From Fulverythrobacter ferritrahens (GTDB taxonomy: Bacteria > Pseudomonadota > Alphaproteobacteria > Sphingomonadales > Sphingomonadaceae): a stretch of 64,000 nucleotides of DNA. Of this stretch, positions 9,671 through 21,422 are shown one piece after another (position 1 is the stretch's first letter; the number at the start of each line of letters is the position of its first letter). The notes below the pieces were generated by a model, which had not been told where the DNA came from, ran no database searches, and was given only the letters and a program-made list of their open reading frames with translations. Where the stretch lies: assembly GCF_020539485.1 (NCBI RefSeq), contig NZ_JACDXU010000001.1, positions 992,001 to 1,056,000 on the forward strand. Direction: 5' to 3'. The position numbers and the translations under genes were made by a program.

Positions 9671-11205
9671 CAGTGCGCTCCCCCCTGCGCGGCATGTTCT
9701 TCAACTGGTTTGGGTTTACCGATTTTCAGATGTGCATCGCCCTGAGGCGCGGCACGGGCAAGACGGGCGTCAAGCGCCGCGATATCCTTGCGCATCGGGG
9801 CAAGGAAGCTCTCGGGATAAACACCCATCCACAGCACTGCTGCAGCCAGAGCACCCAGCATGGTCCATTCACGCAGGTCGATGTCGGGCATTGCCGCCGC
9901 ATCGGCGTTCTTCTGCTCCCCGAAAGCAACCCGGCGATAGAGATACAGCATATAGGCAGCACCAAGGATGATACCGGTGGTGCAGACCAGCGCCACCCAG
10001 GTTGAAATCTGGTACACGCCCGCAAGGCTCAGAAATTCGCCGACGAAGCCGCTCGTCCCGGGCAGGCCGATGCTTGCCATGGTGAAGAGCAGGAAGAACA
10101 TGGCGTATTTCGGCATGTTGATCGCGATCCCGCCATAGCGACTGATCTCGCGCGTATGCAGCCGATCGTAAATGACGCCGACGCATAGGAACAGCGCGCC
10201 GGCCACAAGGCCGTGGCTGAGCATGACGATCATCGAACCTTCGAGACCCTGCGTGTTGAACGCAAAGAGGCCGATGGTGACCACGCCCATATGCGCGACG
10301 GATGAATAGGCAATCAGCTTCTTCATGTCGTGCTGGACGAGGGCGATCAGGCTGGTGATCACCACTGCTGCCATCGACAGAGCATAAATCAGCCATGCGA
10401 ACTGCGCGCTCGCTTCCGGGAACATCGGCAGCGAGAAACGGATGAAGCCATAGCCACCCATCTTCAGCAACACGCCCGCCAGGATCACGGAACCGGCAGT
10501 AGGCGCCTGAACGTGAGCGTCGGGAAGCCAGGTGTGGACCGGCCACATCGGCATCTTGACCGCGAAGCTGGCGAAGAACGCCAGGAACAGCCAGGTTTGT
10601 GCCTGCACCGGGAAATCATAGGCCATCAGCGTCGGGATGTCCGTCGTCCCGGCTTCATGCACCATCCACATCATCGCGATCAGCATCAGCACGGAGCCGA
10701 GCAGCGTGTAGAGGAAGAACTTGTAGCTGGCGTAGATCCGGTTGTCCCCGCCCCAGATACCGATGATCAGATACATCGGGATCAGGCCTGCTTCGAAGAA
10801 GATGTAGAACAGGTACAGATCCTGGGCCGCGAACACGCCGATCATCAGCACTTCCATGAGGAGGAAGGCCGCGAAATATTCGCCGACGCGCTTGGTGATC
10901 GAGTTCCAGCTGGCGCCAATGCAGATCGGCATAAGGAATACCGACAGCACGATCAGCAGCAGCGCGATCCCGTCAATACCCAGCGCATAGCTGAAGCCCG
11001 CGAACAGTGGAACTTTCTCGACGAATTGCCACTGCGCCCCGCCGATATCAAAGTTGAGCCAAAGCACGATGCCGAGCGCAAAATCGACCAGCGTGGCGAT
11101 CAGTGCGATCCAACGCGCTGTCTTCGCTTCGGCGAACAGGCAAGCGACGGCGCCGACCAACGGCACCAGCAGCATGAGCGAAAGGATTGGAAAGCCCCCC
11201 ATCAC
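9670..11205 (-). CDS. nuoM: NADH:quinone oxidoreductase subunit M
   Basis: A 511-residue antiporter-like complex I subunit. The essential glutamate of transmembrane helix 5 is visible in FFEAGLIPM (Glu138), with the AYSSVAHMG segment further on. There are about 14 membrane helices. A Lys/Pro/His-rich C-terminal tail of about 40 residues extends beyond the last helix. The start overlaps the nuoL stop by 4 nt. Confidence 0.97.
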   Translation of the reverse strand: MMGGFPILSLMLLVPLVGAVACLFAEAKTARWIALIATLVDFALGIVLWLNFDIGGAQWQFVEKVPLFAGFSYALGIDGIALLLIVLSVFLMPICIGASWNSITKRVGEYFAAFLLMEVLMIGVFAAQDLYLFYIFFEAGLIPMYLIIGIWGGDNRIYASYKFFLYTLLGSVLMLIAMMWMVHEAGTTDIPTLMAYDFPVQAQTWLFLAFFASFAVKMPMWPVHTWLPDAHVQAPTAGSVILAGVLLKMGGYGFIRFSLPMFPEASAQFAWLIYALSMAAVVITSLIALVQHDMKKLIAYSSVAHMGVVTIGLFAFNTQGLEGSMIVMLSHGLVAGALFLCVGVIYDRLHTREISRYGGIAINMPKYAMFFLLFTMASIGLPGTSGFVGEFLSLAGVYQISTWVALVCTTGIILGAAYMLYLYRRVAFGEQKNADAAAMPDIDLREWTMLGALAAAVLWMGVYPESFLAPMRKDIAALDARLARAAPQGDAHLKIGKPKPVEEHAAQGGAH

Positions 11206-13244
11206 TGCACCATCATCCAGCTGATCGCGGCAACGAGACCGAGCAGCATGACCAGCGCATAGCTATAAAGATAACCCGACTGCACCTTTCGTGCGACCAC
11301 GGCGCCCTTTTCGACCACCCAGGCGGCACCGTTCGGGCCGAAGCGATCGATCAGCCCCACGTCACCCTTCAGCCAAAGCTGACGGCCAAGCCAGAAGGCA
11401 GGTTTCACGAAGATCAGGTTGTAGAGTTCGTCGAAATACCACTTGTTATAGAGGAACGCGTGAAGGTTCCGGAACTGGTCCACGAACTTCCGCGGGATCG
11501 ACGTGTCTTTGATGTAGGCGAACCAGGCGACGACAAAGCCGATCAGCATCACTGCCGTAGCGGTCAGCTTCACCCAGAGCGGCACACCGTGCATCGAGTG
11601 GATCAGGTGCTCGTTATAATAAATCGCGCCCTGCCAGAAATGCTCGCTGTCGATGAAATAGGGGCTGAAAACAAAGCCCGCAAACACCGCGCCTACCGAG
11701 AGGATAATCAACGGCGTGAGCATGACCCACGGGCTCTCATGCGGGTGATAACCCGCCGTCCCGTCATCATGTTCACCGTGGCTGTGATGATCGTCATGGG
11801 CATGATCGTGCCCGTGATCCGCATGACCATGCTCGTCATGCACCGCATGCTGAATATGCTCGGACTGCGACCAGCGCGGTTTGCCCCAGAAGGTCAGGAA
11901 CATCAGGCGCCAGCTGTAGAAGCTGGTCAGCAGCGCAGCGAATGCACCGAGCCAGAAAGCCGTGCGGCCCATCTCTGTCCCGCTGGCGAAAGCCGCCTCA
12001 AGGATGGAGTCCTTCGAATAGAATCCTGCAAAGCCGAACACGCCCAGGATACCAACGCCAGTGATCGCCAGAGTGCCAGCCATCATTGCCCAGAAGGTGA
12101 TCGGGATGTGTTTACGCAGGTTGCCGTAATAACGCATGTCCTGTTCGTGATGCATCGCGTGGATCACGCTACCTGCCCCCAGGAACAGCAGCGCCTTGAA
12201 GAAGGCATGCGTGAACAGGTGGAACATAGCCGCGCCATAGGCGCCAACGCCCGCAGCGAAGAACATGTAGCCCAGCTGCGAACAGGTGGAATAGGCGATA
12301 ACCCGTTTGATGTCCCACTGAGTGGTGCCCACCGTCGCGGCGAAGAAACAGGTGGCGGCGCCAATGAAGGTCACAACCGTCAGCGCATCGGGCGCTGCCT
12401 GGAACATCGGCGACAGGCGGCAGACCATGAACACGCCCGCCGTCACCATGGTGGCCGCGTGGATCAGGGCGGAAACAGGCGTCGGGCCTTCCATCGCGTC
12501 AGGAAGCCAGGTGTGCAGGCCGAGCTGGGCCGACTTGCCCATCGCGCCGATGAACAGCAGCAGGCACAGGATCGTCAGCGTATCAAACCGCATGCCGAGG
12601 AAACCGATGGTCGATGCGCCCTTGAGAGCCGGCGCTGCCGCCAGAATCTCGGGAATGGAAGTCGTCTGGAACACCAGAAAGGTGCCGAAGATGCCCAGCA
12701 TGAAGCCGAGATCGCCCACACGGTTGACCACGAAGGCCTTGATTGCCGCTGCACCGGCCGACGGTTTCTTGAACCAGAAACCGATCAGGAGATAGGAGGC
12801 CAGGCCCACGCCTTCCCAACCGAAGAACATCTGGACCAGATTGTCCGCCGTTACCAGCATCAGCATGGCGAAGGTGAAGAGCGACAGATACGAGAAGAAG
12901 CGCGGCTGGTCGGGATCGTCCGACATGTAGCCCCAGCTATAGAGGTGAACCAGCGCAGAGACGCTGGTGATGACCACCAGCATGATCGCGGTGAGCGTAT
13001 CCACCCGCAGCGCCCAGTCGAACGTCATATTGCCCGAATGGACCCACTGCAGCACCGGAACCACGGTAGGCTCGGCAGCCCCGGTAAGGAAGCTGATGAA
13101 GATAGGCCAGGAAAGCCCACAGGAAATGAACAGGCCGGCCGTCGTGACCGACTTGGCAACGGTATTTCCCAAGGCACGGTTGCCCAGCCCCGCAATTGCG
13201 GAGGCCAGCAGCGGCAGGAATACGATGATCAGGATGGAGGACAT
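11202..13244 (-). CDS. nuoL: NADH:quinone oxidoreductase subunit L, with His-rich loop
   Basis: A 680-residue antiporter-like subunit including the long lateral helix at its C-terminus. Glu144 ([10 protein letters not shown]) and the lysine in GAMGKSAQ mark the proton channel. Residues about 463-502 form a polar loop with roughly 15 histidines and many aspartates between two membrane helices, absent from the E. coli subunit and suggestive of metal binding. Gene order L-M-N is standard. It starts 4 nt after nuoK. Confidence 0.97.
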   Translation of the reverse strand: MSSILIIVFLPLLASAIAGLGNRALGNTVAKSVTTAGLFISCGLSWPIFISFLTGAAEPTVVPVLQWVHSGNMTFDWALRVDTLTAIMLVVITSVSALVHLYSWGYMSDDPDQPRFFSYLSLFTFAMLMLVTADNLVQMFFGWEGVGLASYLLIGFWFKKPSAGAAAIKAFVVNRVGDLGFMLGIFGTFLVFQTTSIPEILAAAPALKGASTIGFLGMRFDTLTILCLLLFIGAMGKSAQLGLHTWLPDAMEGPTPVSALIHAATMVTAGVFMVCRLSPMFQAAPDALTVVTFIGAATCFFAATVGTTQWDIKRVIAYSTCSQLGYMFFAAGVGAYGAAMFHLFTHAFFKALLFLGAGSVIHAMHHEQDMRYYGNLRKHIPITFWAMMAGTLAITGVGILGVFGFAGFYSKDSILEAAFASGTEMGRTAFWLGAFAALLTSFYSWRLMFLTFWGKPRWSQSEHIQHAVHDEHGHADHGHDHAHDDHHSHGEHDDGTAGYHPHESPWVMLTPLIILSVGAVFAGFVFSPYFIDSEHFWQGAIYYNEHLIHSMHGVPLWVKLTATAVMLIGFVVAWFAYIKDTSIPRKFVDQFRNLHAFLYNKWYFDELYNLIFVKPAFWLGRQLWLKGDVGLIDRFGPNGAAWVVEKGAVVARKVQSGYLYSYALVMLLGLVAAISWMMVQ

Positions 13245-13248
13245 GAGT

Positions 13249-13554
13249 TTAACCCTTCATCCGGTTGACATCGTCGACCGCGATCGTGCCGCGTCCACGG
13301 AAATAGATCACCAGGATCGCAAGGCCAATGGCTGCTTCACCTGCGGCAACCGTCAGCACGAACATCGCAAATATCTGACCAGTCAGATCGCCAAGGAAGG
13401 CGCTGAAAGCCACCAGATTGATGTTCACAGCCAGCAGGATCAGCTCAATCGCCATCAGGATAACGATCACATTCTTGCGGTTGAGGAAAATGCCGAGCAC
13501 GCCGAGCACGAACAGGATCGAGCTGACGACGACATAATGTTCGATACCAATCAT
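13249..13554 (-). CDS. nuoK: NADH:quinone oxidoreductase subunit K
   Basis: A 101-residue membrane subunit with three hydrophobic helices. The two conserved membrane glutamates are in the [10 protein letters not shown] and [10 protein letters not shown] segments. Length is exactly that of the family. A 46-bp spacer separates it from the upstream nuoJ stop, the longest gap inside this nuo operon. Confidence 0.97.
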   Translation of the reverse strand: MIGIEHYVVVSSILFVLGVLGIFLNRKNVIVILMAIELILLAVNINLVAFSAFLGDLTGQIFAMFVLTVAAGEAAIGLAILVIYFRGRGTIAVDDVNRMKG

Positions 13555-13600
13555 GCGCGCAGCACTCCGCTGTCCCGCTCGCCCCGAGCTTGTCCAAGGA

Positions 13601-14218
13601 TCACAGCTGCACCCCCTGGCCGACTTCCGGCTTCACATTCACGGTCGCATCCTCCGGACGGCGACGGACCTGTTTCGAAATGATCTGCGGGCGCGTGCCC
13701 TTGCGTTCGCGATGGGTCAGCACAATCGCGCCGATCATCGCGACCAGCAGGATGATGCCGGCACTTTCGAACAGGAACAGATATTTGGTGTAAAGCAGCG
13801 CACCGATGCTCTCGATATTGCTCTTGCCGAGCAACGGAGCCGCGGAGCCGTCAGGCGTGCCGAGTTCCAGCGAGCCGGCGCGATAGGCGCCGATGCCCAG
13901 GACCAGTTCGGCCGCCAGCACTACTGCAATCAACATGCCGAGCGGGAAATTCTTTACGAATCCGGCGCGCAGTTCGGCAAAATCAATGTCGAGCATCATC
14001 ACGACGAACAGAAACAGCACTGCGACTGCGCCAACGTAAACGATGACCAGCAGCATAGCGATAAATTCGGCACCGACGAGCACCATCAGCCCCGCGGCGT
14101 TGAAGAACGCCACGATGAGCCACAGCACGGAATGCACCGGGTTGCGGGCCATGATCACCAGCGTGGCGCTGGCGATGGTAAGGGCCGCGAAGAGGTAAAA
14201 GGCAAGGACCTGGATCAT
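13601..14218 (-). CDS. nuoJ: NADH:quinone oxidoreductase subunit J
   Basis: A 205-residue membrane subunit with five hydrophobic helices and the family signature NPVHSVLWL near the N-terminus, followed by [18 protein letters not shown] polar tail of about 35 residues follows the last helix. It lies 15 nt after nuoI. Confidence 0.96.
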   Translation of the reverse strand: MIQVLAFYLFAALTIASATLVIMARNPVHSVLWLIVAFFNAAGLMVLVGAEFIAMLLVIVYVGAVAVLFLFVVMMLDIDFAELRAGFVKNFPLGMLIAVVLAAELVLGIGAYRAGSLELGTPDGSAAPLLGKSNIESIGALLYTKYLFLFESAGIILLVAMIGAIVLTHRERKGTRPQIISKQVRRRPEDATVNVKPEVGQGVQL

Positions 14219-14233
14219 GGGTTCGCGCGCCCC

Positions 14234-14719
14234 CTAGCGATAGGGCGCATCGGCTTCAAGGTTCGCGGCGATAGCACGCTCCCACTTGTCCCCGTTCGCC
14301 AGCAGTTTAGCCTTGTCATAGAGCAGTTCTTCGCGCGTTTCGGTCGCATATTCGAAGTTCGGCCCCTCGACGATCGCATCCACCGGACAGGCTTCCTGGC
14401 AGAAGCCGCAATAGATGCACTTCGTCATGTCGATATCGTAGCGAGTGGTGCGGCGGCTGCCGTCATCACGCGGTTCCGCCTCGATCGTGATCGCCTGTGC
14501 CGGGCAAATCGCCTCGCACAGCTTGCACGCAATGCAGCGCTCTTCCCCGTTGGGATAGCGACGCAACGCGTGTTCGCCGCGAAAACGCGGGCTCAGCGGG
14601 TTCTTCTCGAACGGATAGTTGATCGTCGCCTTGGGCTTGAAGAAGTACTTCAGCGTGAGGGTATGAGCCTTCACGAACTCCCACAGGGTGAACGATTTGA
14701 CGAGGTGCGCGACGCTCAT
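14234..14719 (-). CDS. nuoI: NADH:quinone oxidoreductase subunit I
   Basis: A 161-residue ferredoxin-like subunit of the peripheral arm. Two [4Fe-4S] motifs are visible, [12 protein letters not shown] and [12 protein letters not shown]; these hold clusters N6a and N6b that pass electrons toward NuoB. An amphipathic N-terminal helix contacts the membrane arm. The ATG at 14719 overlaps the stop of the small gene upstream (ATGA), implying translational coupling. Confidence 0.97.
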   Translation of the reverse strand: MSVAHLVKSFTLWEFVKAHTLTLKYFFKPKATINYPFEKNPLSPRFRGEHALRRYPNGEERCIACKLCEAICPAQAITIEAEPRDDGSRRTTRYDIDMTKCIYCGFCQEACPVDAIVEGPNFEYATETREELLYDKAKLLANGDKWERAIAANLEADAPYR

Positions 14720-15126
14720 GCGCCTTCCTTTCCGTCGCCGGGCATAACCATGCAGCTTCCTTCAAGCCCGATCATCGTGCGCTGTGCGGCCTCCGGAGTG
14801 AGATCCTCCATGATCGAGGCGCGAGCAGTGCCCGCTTTCGGGTCAATTTCGAAAATCGTGACGTCGATGGGCGAATTACTGCCATCGTCGAGTTGCAGAT
14901 AGAGATTATCGGGCAGGCCATCGAAGACCTGCGCCACCTTGACCTCATTCTCACCGAAGGCACCTGCCTCGGCTTCGAACTTGTAAAGCGTCAGAACATT
15001 ACCGCTGAAATTCGAGGTCGCTTCTGCGGTCGGAGCGAACACCTCGAACTTGCGCGTCACCACTTCGCAATCGAAGGAGGTGCCGGAAGCAGCCGCTGCA
15101 GCAGTCAAGGCAAGCAGCATGCTCAT
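14716..15126 (-). CDS. small exported protein inserted between nuoH and nuoI, function unknown
   Basis: A 136-residue protein. The N-terminus [15 protein letters not shown] looks like a short signal peptide, and the mature part has two cysteines (in SFDCEV and GSCMVM) that could form a disulfide. It overlaps nuoH upstream and nuoI downstream by 4 nt each (ATGA-type junctions), so it should be translated with complex I subunits. No known domain was recognised. It is a candidate complex I accessory or assembly factor by position only. Confidence 0.8.
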   Translation of the reverse strand: MSMLLALTAAAAASGTSFDCEVVTRKFEVFAPTAEATSNFSGNVLTLYKFEAEAGAFGENEVKVAQVFDGLPDNLYLQLDDGSNSPIDVTIFEIDPKAGTARASIMEDLTPEAAQRTMIGLEGSCMVMPGDGKEGA

Positions 15127-16169
15127 GCCCCATACCTCGTGACCATCAGCCAGCCCGAAACCAGCACCACGAACAGCAGGCTCATCGGCAGGAAGATCTT
15201 CCAGCCCAGGCGCATCAGCTGGTCATAACGATACCGGGGCACCGTTGCCTTCACCCAGCTGAACACGAAGAAGAAGAAGAAGATCTTGGCGAACAGCCAC
15301 AGCCAGCCCGGAATCAGGTACAGCACCGGAATGTCGAGCGGCGGGAGCCAGCCACCGAAGAACAGCACCGCGTTGAGCGTGCACATAAGCAGCACGTTGG
15401 CATATTCACCCAGCCAGAACAGGGCGAAGGCCATCGAGGAATATTCGGTCTGATAGCCAGCAACGAGCTCCGATTCCGCCTCGGTAAGGTCGAATGGCGC
15501 GCGCGCGGTTTCGGCCAGCGAGGAAATCAGGAACATCACCCACATCGGGAACAGCAGCAGGTTGAAGAAATAGCCGTTCACGATGCCGAGACCATGGCCC
15601 TGCTGAGCCTCGACGATACCGTTGAGGTTGAAAGTCCCGGACCACAACACCACGCAGATCAGGATGAAACCGATCGAGACTTCGTAGGAAATCATCTGTG
15701 CCGCGGCACGCATGGCGCTGAAGAACGGATATTTCGAGTTGGAAGCCCAGCCAGAAATAACGACGCCGTAAACGCCGAGTGAACTGACAGCCAGAATATA
15801 AAGCAGGCCGACATTGATGTCCGCCAGAACCGCGCCGGAATTGAACGGGATCACCGCCCAGGCCATCAGCGCCACCGTGAAGGTTATGATCGGCGCGATC
15901 AGGAAGAGGCCCTTGTTCGAGGCTGAAGGGATGATGGTTTCCTGCAGAAACACCTTCAGACCGTCGGCAAAGCTCTGCAGCAGACCGAAGGGGCCCACCA
16001 CGTTGGGGCCCTTGCGCAGCGCCATGGCCGCCCAGATCTTGCGATCGACATAGATGATCATGGCCACCGCCAACATCAGCGGCAGGGCGATCAACAGGAT
16101 ACCGGCGATGGTCGCGATGAACCACGACCATTCATAGGTCAGGCCGAGGGACTGGAAATAACTGGTCAT
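15123..16169 (-). CDS. nuoH: NADH:quinone oxidoreductase subunit H
   Basis: A 348-residue membrane subunit at the quinone-binding site, with eight or more hydrophobic helices. Signatures: [20 protein letters not shown] near the N-terminus and the glutamate-rich loop [18 protein letters not shown], which lines the quinone entry chamber. The start overlaps the nuoG stop by 4 nt. Confidence 0.97.
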   Translation of the reverse strand: MTSYFQSLGLTYEWSWFIATIAGILLIALPLMLAVAMIIYVDRKIWAAMALRKGPNVVGPFGLLQSFADGLKVFLQETIIPSASNKGLFLIAPIITFTVALMAWAVIPFNSGAVLADINVGLLYILAVSSLGVYGVVISGWASNSKYPFFSAMRAAAQMISYEVSIGFILICVVLWSGTFNLNGIVEAQQGHGLGIVNGYFFNLLLFPMWVMFLISSLAETARAPFDLTEAESELVAGYQTEYSSMAFALFWLGEYANVLLMCTLNAVLFFGGWLPPLDIPVLYLIPGWLWLFAKIFFFFFVFSWVKATVPRYRYDQLMRLGWKIFLPMSLLFVVLVSGWLMVTRYGA

Positions 16170-18175
16170 TCCGCCGCCTCCGCGAACTCAACGCCATGGA
16201 GCAATTCGGATGAGCAACGCTGCATCGTCTCGCTCGCCCGAGCGATCGGGTTAGTAAGGTAGAAGTCCTTGATTGGATAGCGAATTTCTCCGCCCAAATC
16301 AGCCTTGGCATCACCCTTGGGCAGGTCGCTGCCGTAATCGGCCAGACCTTCAATACCCAGCGCAGGAACTTCTGCGATCATCGCCGCCTGCAGTTCCGCA
16401 AAACTGTCGAACCCGACAGTCACGCCCAGCGCATCCGCAAGGGCGCGCAGGATCGTCCAGTCCTCGCGTGCATCACCCGGTGCGAACACCGCCTTGTCGG
16501 CGAATTGCACACGGCCTTCGGTGTTAACGTAGGTGCCTGCCTTTTCCGTGAAAGCGGAAGCCGGCAGGACAATGTCCGCAGCATGGGCCGCCTTGTCGCC
16601 ATGATGGCCGATATAGACCTTGAGGCTGCCTTCAAAGGCACTGAAATCGACTTCATCGGCACCAAGCGCAAGCAGAACCGCAGGCTTTGCAGCCACCAGA
16701 TCCTTGATCCCGCCCTGCTGCGCAAAGCCCAGCATCAGCGCGCCCATCCGAGCTGCGGCCATGTGCAGAACGTTGAAGCCGTTCCATTCAGGCGTGACCA
16801 TCTTGAACTTGACCGCCAGTGCCAGCGCGGCATCATGCGCACCGGCCGCCAGCCCTGCCCCGCCAAGGATGATCGCTGGACGCTTCGCATCCTTGAAAGC
16901 ATCCGAAACGTCGCCCGGCAACTTCGAAAGCACCGAAACATCGGCACCCAGGAAAGTGGCAGGATAGGTTGTTTCCCATTCGGGCCCGACGATAAAGATC
17001 TTCGCGCCGTTCTTGGCCGCCTTGCGCAGGCGGACATTCACCAGAGGCGCTTCCCAGCGGACATGGCTGCCGACAATCAGGATGGCATCAGCCGTTTCGA
17101 TTCCGGCGAAGGTGCTGTTGAAGTTGACAGCGGCAAGGCTGGAAACAGCATAATCCATGCCGGTCTGACGGCTCTCGATCAGCGAAGAACCACTGGCCTT
17201 CAGCAATACCTTGGCCGCGAACATCGTTTCGCAATCGAGCATGTCGCCCGCGATGGCGGCGATGCTCGCACCCGGCTTGGCCTTGGCAATGGCGGCGAAG
17301 GCATCTTCCCAGCTAGCCTGCTGAAGCTTGCCCTGCTTGCGGATCCAGACACGGTCGAGGCGGCGGCGGGTGAGACCATCCACCTGGAAACGCGCCTTGT
17401 CGCTCAGCCATTCCTCGTTCACGTCGTCATTCACGCGCGGAAGAATGCGCAGCGCCTCGCGCCCGCGGCTGTCGATCCGGATGTTGGAGCCGACCGCGTC
17501 CGAAACGTCGATCGAAAGGGTCTTCTTCAGTTCCCACGGACGCGCTTCGAAGGCATAGGGCCGCGAAGTCAGCGCACCGACCGGGCACAGATCAATCACA
17601 TTCGCCGAAAGCTCATGCTTGGCAGCGCGTTCCAGATAGGTGGTGATCTGCATGTTCTCGCCGCGATAAAGCGCGCCGATTTCGTCCACGCCGGCGATCT
17701 CTTCCGAAAAACGCACGCAGCGGGTGCAGTGAATGCAGCGGGTCATCACCGTCTTGATCAGCGGGCCCATGTATTTTTCGGTGACGGCGCGCTTGTTCTC
17801 GTCATAGCGCGAAGCGCCGCGACCATAGGCAACCGACTGGTCCTGCAGGTCGCATTCGCCGCCCTGATCGCAGATCGGGCAATCGAGCGGGTGATTGATG
17901 AGGAGAAACTCCATCACCCCTTCCCGCGCCTTCCTGACCATTTCGCTGTCAGTGCGGATTTCCTGGCCTTCACCGGCGGGCAAAGCGCAGCTCGCCTGTG
18001 GCTTGGGCGGACCAGGCTTCACCTCAACAAGGCACATGCGGCAATTGCCGGCAATCGAGAGCCGTTCGTGATAGCAGAAACGCGGAATTTCCTTGCCCGC
18101 GGCCTCACAGGCCTGGAGCACGGTTGCCCCTGCGGGGACTTCCACTTCGATGCCGTCTACGGTGAGCTTGGGCAT
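16166..18175 (-). CDS. nuoG: NADH:quinone oxidoreductase subunit G
   Basis: A 669-residue iron-sulfur subunit of the NADH-oxidising arm. The N-terminal [2Fe-2S] motif ([16 protein letters not shown]) is followed by the His-ligated [4Fe-4S] motif [16 protein letters not shown] and by [10 protein letters not shown]. The remainder is a molybdopterin-oxidoreductase-like domain without molybdenum chemistry. It has the shorter alphaproteobacterial/mitochondrial length rather than the about 900 residues of E. coli. Its ATG overlaps the stop of the upstream accessory gene (TAATG). Confidence 0.97.
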   Translation of the reverse strand: MPKLTVDGIEVEVPAGATVLQACEAAGKEIPRFCYHERLSIAGNCRMCLVEVKPGPPKPQASCALPAGEGQEIRTDSEMVRKAREGVMEFLLINHPLDCPICDQGGECDLQDQSVAYGRGASRYDENKRAVTEKYMGPLIKTVMTRCIHCTRCVRFSEEIAGVDEIGALYRGENMQITTYLERAAKHELSANVIDLCPVGALTSRPYAFEARPWELKKTLSIDVSDAVGSNIRIDSRGREALRILPRVNDDVNEEWLSDKARFQVDGLTRRRLDRVWIRKQGKLQQASWEDAFAAIAKAKPGASIAAIAGDMLDCETMFAAKVLLKASGSSLIESRQTGMDYAVSSLAAVNFNSTFAGIETADAILIVGSHVRWEAPLVNVRLRKAAKNGAKIFIVGPEWETTYPATFLGADVSVLSKLPGDVSDAFKDAKRPAIILGGAGLAAGAHDAALALAVKFKMVTPEWNGFNVLHMAAARMGALMLGFAQQGGIKDLVAAKPAVLLALGADEVDFSAFEGSLKVYIGHHGDKAAHAADIVLPASAFTEKAGTYVNTEGRVQFADKAVFAPGDAREDWTILRALADALGVTVGFDSFAELQAAMIAEVPALGIEGLADYGSDLPKGDAKADLGGEIRYPIKDFYLTNPIARASETMQRCSSELLHGVEFAEAAE

Positions 18176-18960
18176 TACTGGGTAACCTCGGAACTGTCGG
18201 CCTCGGCCGGCGCACTATTATTGGAAGCGTGCCACAGGGCTTCGCCCAGCCACACACGCAACGAGGACGGATCGAGCTTGAGTTCACGTCCTTCGGAGAT
18301 GCAACCGCTCAGAGACGGCATCAACTCCTTGACCGCCAGCTTTTCATCTTCCGAGCCCGAAGGGGTGCGGAAATAAAAGTCGCTGGTGTGGGGATCGGCC
18401 GCCACCACGCAATCCGCGAAATTCATGGCAACTTGAACCTCCGGCACGTTTTCAGAAAGCGGATAAACGCGATCCTTCACGACATTGCCCGGTTTCACCC
18501 AACTCGCGTCATCGGGATATTGATCGAAATAGGCGGTTTCCAGCAACCACTGGCGCAATCCATTGGGATAAAAGCGCAGTGCTACGCCGCTATTGTTCGA
18601 TTCTGCGACCCGGCCAAGGCAATCGTGAAACCCAAAGAGCTGGGCGAGTTCCTCGCCATTGGTGCCGATCTGCTCGAAGGACACAAAACCGAAATCCGTC
18701 TTCGCGAGAAAGTTGAGCGATCTCTCGTTAGAGCGATTGTAGAGACAGCGGGAAAACTGCCCAAGCATCGCCTTGCTGCGCTTTTTGCCGACACTTGACG
18801 ATTTCTTGAAATCGAAGGTCCGCCGCGGTTCCGTCGGGAAGGCATTCTTGCGCTTGATGCGCGAATTGAGCGGCGTGTAACTATCGCTATTGGATTGCGC
18901 AGCAAGGGGTGCCGAGACCAGCACCGCCGCACAGCCAATTACGATCGACAGCCGTTTCAC
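18175..18960 (-). CDS. exported hypothetical protein between nuoF and nuoG
   Basis: A 261-residue protein from GTG 18960, whose first bases overlap the nuoF stop (GTGA). The longer frame to 19050 lies inside nuoF and is rejected. A clear signal peptide ([22 protein letters not shown]) predicts export to the periplasm. The mature part has about five cysteines (in RCLYN, HDCLG, ADCVV, SGCIS) and no recognised domain. The 3' end overlaps the nuoG start by 1 nt (TAATG). Position suggests co-production with complex I, yet its partners NuoF and NuoG are cytoplasmic, so a direct subunit role is doubtful. Confidence 0.8.
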   Translation of the reverse strand: MKRLSIVIGCAAVLVSAPLAAQSNSDSYTPLNSRIKRKNAFPTEPRRTFDFKKSSSVGKKRSKAMLGQFSRCLYNRSNERSLNFLAKTDFGFVSFEQIGTNGEELAQLFGFHDCLGRVAESNNSGVALRFYPNGLRQWLLETAYFDQYPDDASWVKPGNVVKDRVYPLSENVPEVQVAMNFADCVVAADPHTSDFYFRTPSGSEDEKLAVKELMPSLSGCISEGRELKLDPSSLRVWLGEALWHASNNSAPAEADSSEVTQ

Positions 18961-20264
18961 TCCGCTGCCTCCTGCATCGATGCCGAACGCTCGGTGATGC
19001 GGCGCTCGATTTCGGGGCGGAAATGCTTGATCAGCCCCTGGATCGGCCACGCCGCCGCGTCGCCCAGCGCGCAGATGGTGTGGCCTTCGACCTGCTTGGT
19101 CACCTGCTGCAGCATGTCGATTTCCTCGACTTCCGCATCGCCGGTGCGCAGGCGTTCCATCACGCGGTACATCCAGCCCGTGCCTTCACGGCACGGTGTG
19201 CACTGGCCGCAGCTTTCGTGCATATAGAAGTGGCTCAAACGGCTGATGGCGCGGACGATGTCCGTGGATTTGTCCATCACGATCAGCGCGGCAGTGCCGA
19301 GGCCCGAACCGACTTCTTTGCAGCCGTCGAAGTCCATCGGCACGTCCATCATCATGTGGCCGGGGACGAGCGGCACGGAGGACCCGCCGGGGATTACAGC
19401 GAGCAGGTTATCCCACCCGCCGCGAATGCCGCCGCAATGCTTCTCGATCAGTTCGCGGAAGGGAATGCTCATCGATTCCTCGACCACGCAGGGCTTTTCT
19501 ACATGGCCGCTGATCTGGAAGAGCTTGGTGCCCTTGTTGTTCTCCCGCCCGAAGCTGGAGAACCAGCTCGCACCGCGCCGCATGATGGTGGGCGCGACCG
19601 CGATGGATTCCACATTGTTCACCGTGGTCGGGCAGCCATAGAGCCCCGCGCCGGCAGGGAACGGAGGCTTGAGGCGCGGCTGGCCCTTCTTGCCTTCCAG
19701 GCTTTCGATCATCGCGGTTTCTTCACCGCAGATATAAGCGCCAGCGCCGCGATGGACGAAGACGTCGAAATCGTAGCCCGAACCGGCGGCATTCTTGCCC
19801 AGCAGGCCCGCATCATAGGCTTCGCGCACAGCCGCGAACAAAGTCTCCGCCTCGCGGATATATTCGCCGCGGATGTAGATATAGGCCGCCCGGGCACGCA
19901 TGGCGAAACCTGCCACCAGCGCGCCTTCGATCAGCTTGTGCGGATCGTGACGGATGATCTCGCGATCCTTGCACGACCCCGGTTCGGACTCGTCAGCATT
20001 GATCACCAGGAAGCTCGGCTTGGGGTTGCCGTTCTGATCCTTTGGCGGTTCCTTGGGCATGAAGCTCCACTTCATGCCGGTGGGGAAGCCCGCACCGCCG
20101 CGCCCGCGCAGCCCCGAGGCCTTGATTTCCTCGATGATCGCATCCGGCCCCTTGGCGAGGATGTCCTTCGTATTATCCCAATCGCCGCGCGACTGCGCAG
20201 CCTTCAGGTTCCAGGGCTGGAACCCGTAGAGATTGGTGAAGATGCGGTCCTTGTCAGCCAGCAT
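18957..20264 (-). CDS. nuoF: NADH:quinone oxidoreductase subunit F
   Basis: A 435-residue flavoprotein that oxidises NADH. It starts at ATG 20264 ([10 protein letters not shown]); longer frames upstream run through the small gene and are rejected. [10 protein letters not shown] (about residues 54-63) binds NADH/FMN, and [12 protein letters not shown] near the C-terminus carries the N3 [4Fe-4S] cluster. Its start shares one base with the stop of the 46-codon gene upstream (TGATG). Confidence 0.97.
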   Translation of the reverse strand: MLADKDRIFTNLYGFQPWNLKAAQSRGDWDNTKDILAKGPDAIIEEIKASGLRGRGGAGFPTGMKWSFMPKEPPKDQNGNPKPSFLVINADESEPGSCKDREIIRHDPHKLIEGALVAGFAMRARAAYIYIRGEYIREAETLFAAVREAYDAGLLGKNAAGSGYDFDVFVHRGAGAYICGEETAMIESLEGKKGQPRLKPPFPAGAGLYGCPTTVNNVESIAVAPTIMRRGASWFSSFGRENNKGTKLFQISGHVEKPCVVEESMSIPFRELIEKHCGGIRGGWDNLLAVIPGGSSVPLVPGHMMMDVPMDFDGCKEVGSGLGTAALIVMDKSTDIVRAISRLSHFYMHESCGQCTPCREGTGWMYRVMERLRTGDAEVEEIDMLQQVTKQVEGHTICALGDAAAWPIQGLIKHFRPEIERRITERSASMQEAAE

Positions 20265-20404
20265 CAGATATACCCCTGCCAGAACAGCACGCCCGCGAAG
20301 CCGGCCAGCATCACGAACGAGGCGAGCTTGATAAGCCCGGTAAACATTTTCCAGGCGAGAAAGCCCACAAGAAGCGCCCCGCCGATGGTGATTGCGGTGC
20401 CCAT
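20264..20404 (-). CDS. 46-residue membrane protein between nuoE and nuoF
   Basis: A short gene that automatic calls easily miss. Translation begins [20 protein letters not shown], continues with a second hydrophobic stretch ([16 protein letters not shown]) and ends GYI-stop, giving 46 residues with one or two membrane helices. Both junctions are TGATG overlaps: its ATG shares a base with the nuoE stop, and its TGA shares a base with the nuoF start. That double coupling argues strongly for a real gene. No family was recognised. Confidence 0.75.
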   Translation of the reverse strand: MGTAITIGGALLVGFLAWKMFTGLIKLASFVMLAGFAGVLFWQGYI

Positions 20405-21072
20405 CACCACTCACCCCGATAGTCGTGGTTTTCCTTGACCATCGCTGCCAGCGAAGTGGGTTCGCCTACCGGCTCCACCGTGTGGCGGCCGGGCAATTGG
20501 GTGCCGGGCTTGGGCGTTTCACCCTTGGCCAGCGCATCGAGAACCTTGTCGAAGCTCTCGACCGTCAGATCCTCGTAATTGTCGTCATTGATCTGGACCA
20601 TGGGAGCAGAAGCGCAGTTGCCCATGCATTCCACTTCGGTGAGGGTCCACATCCCGTCATCCGTGGTGTGCCCTTTGTGCATGCCACGCTTCTTGCATGC
20701 GGCCATGATGTCGTCGCTGCCACGCAGCATGCAGGGCGTCGTGCCGCAAACCTGCACGTGATACCGGCCAACCGGCACCAGATTATACATGGTGTAGAAG
20801 CTGGCGACCTCGACCACGCGGATGATCGGCATGTCGAGATAGGCCGCGACATATTCCATCACCGGGATCGGCAGCCAGCCCTGTGTATTCGTTTCCGCCC
20901 CCACCTGGCGCTGGGCCAGATCGAGCAGGGGCATTACGGCCGAACGCTGGCGTCCCACCGGATAACGGGCGAGTACTTCCTTTGCCTTCTCGGCGTTTTC
21001 CGCATTCCACGCGAAATTGCCCCAGCGGGCACGCAGTTCGGGAGTATCGGGTTCGAGATGACGGGCAGCCAT
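20404..21072 (-). CDS. nuoE: NADH:quinone oxidoreductase subunit E
   Basis: A 222-residue thioredoxin-fold subunit with the N1a [2Fe-2S] cluster. Ligands appear as VCGTTPC and, about 35 residues later, ECMGNC. ATG 21072 ([10 protein letters not shown]) is chosen because it overlaps the upstream stop (TAATG); the longer frame to 21099 begins inside that gene. It has a C-terminal extension of roughly 50 residues past the cluster motif. Confidence 0.96.
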   Translation of the reverse strand: MAARHLEPDTPELRARWGNFAWNAENAEKAKEVLARYPVGRQRSAVMPLLDLAQRQVGAETNTQGWLPIPVMEYVAAYLDMPIIRVVEVASFYTMYNLVPVGRYHVQVCGTTPCMLRGSDDIMAACKKRGMHKGHTTDDGMWTLTEVECMGNCASAPMVQINDDNYEDLTVESFDKVLDALAKGETPKPGTQLPGRHTVEPVGEPTSLAAMVKENHDYRGEW

Positions 21073-21422
21073 TAGCGGATGAACTCCACGCGAGAGCACT
21101 TGTCGCCCTCGAACGAATAGACGGCGATCACATCGAAGGGTTCGACCAAGGCCGAACCGTCAGTGGCGGGGCCACGCGTGACATGTTCGCGAAAGATCAC
21201 ATAATTGCCGATCGCCTGTTTCTCGACGATTTCGGCACGGTTTTCCGGCCAGCGGGCAAAGGCTGCGGCGAGGCCCGAACGCGTGCCTTCCTTGCCTTCG
21301 CGCACCACATCCCCGCGATAATTCGCTTCGCAGGCCTCGTCGGTCATGTACGAAACGTACATATCCACGTCCTGTGCATTATAGGCCGCAATCATCGCTT
21401 CTGCGGTTTCAAGATGGCTCAC
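21072..21422 (-). CDS. NTF2/SnoaL-like protein between nuoD and nuoE
   Basis: A 116-residue protein. The N-terminal helix [19 protein letters not shown], the central strand-rich half and the terminal [15 protein letters not shown] fit the cone-shaped NTF2/SnoaL-like fold, a family of small binding or isomerase domains. GTG 21422 overlaps the nuoD stop (GTGA), and the gene's stop overlaps the nuoE start. A substrate cannot be inferred; location suggests a role linked to complex I or a coupled stress function. Confidence 0.85.
   Translation of the reverse strand: MSHLETAEAMIAAYNAQDVDMYVSYMTDEACEANYRGDVVREGKEGTRSGLAAAFARWPENRAEIVEKQAIGNYVIFREHVTRGPATDGSALVEPFDVIAVYSFEGDKCSRVEFIR

Noticed and set aside
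11739-11858. Short tandem repeat or CRISPR-like repetition in the His-rich stretch
   Set aside because: The periodicity comes from His/Asp codons inside nuoL; there are no spacers and no constant repeat unit.
11187-13268. A 693-codon open frame on the plus strand opposite nuoL
   Set aside because: His/Arg/Gln-rich, unlike any protein, and entirely antisense to the clearly real nuoL; a product of GC-rich codon usage. The same applies to long antisense frames at 7952-9496, 16505-18376, 39980-41707 and 41737-42651.
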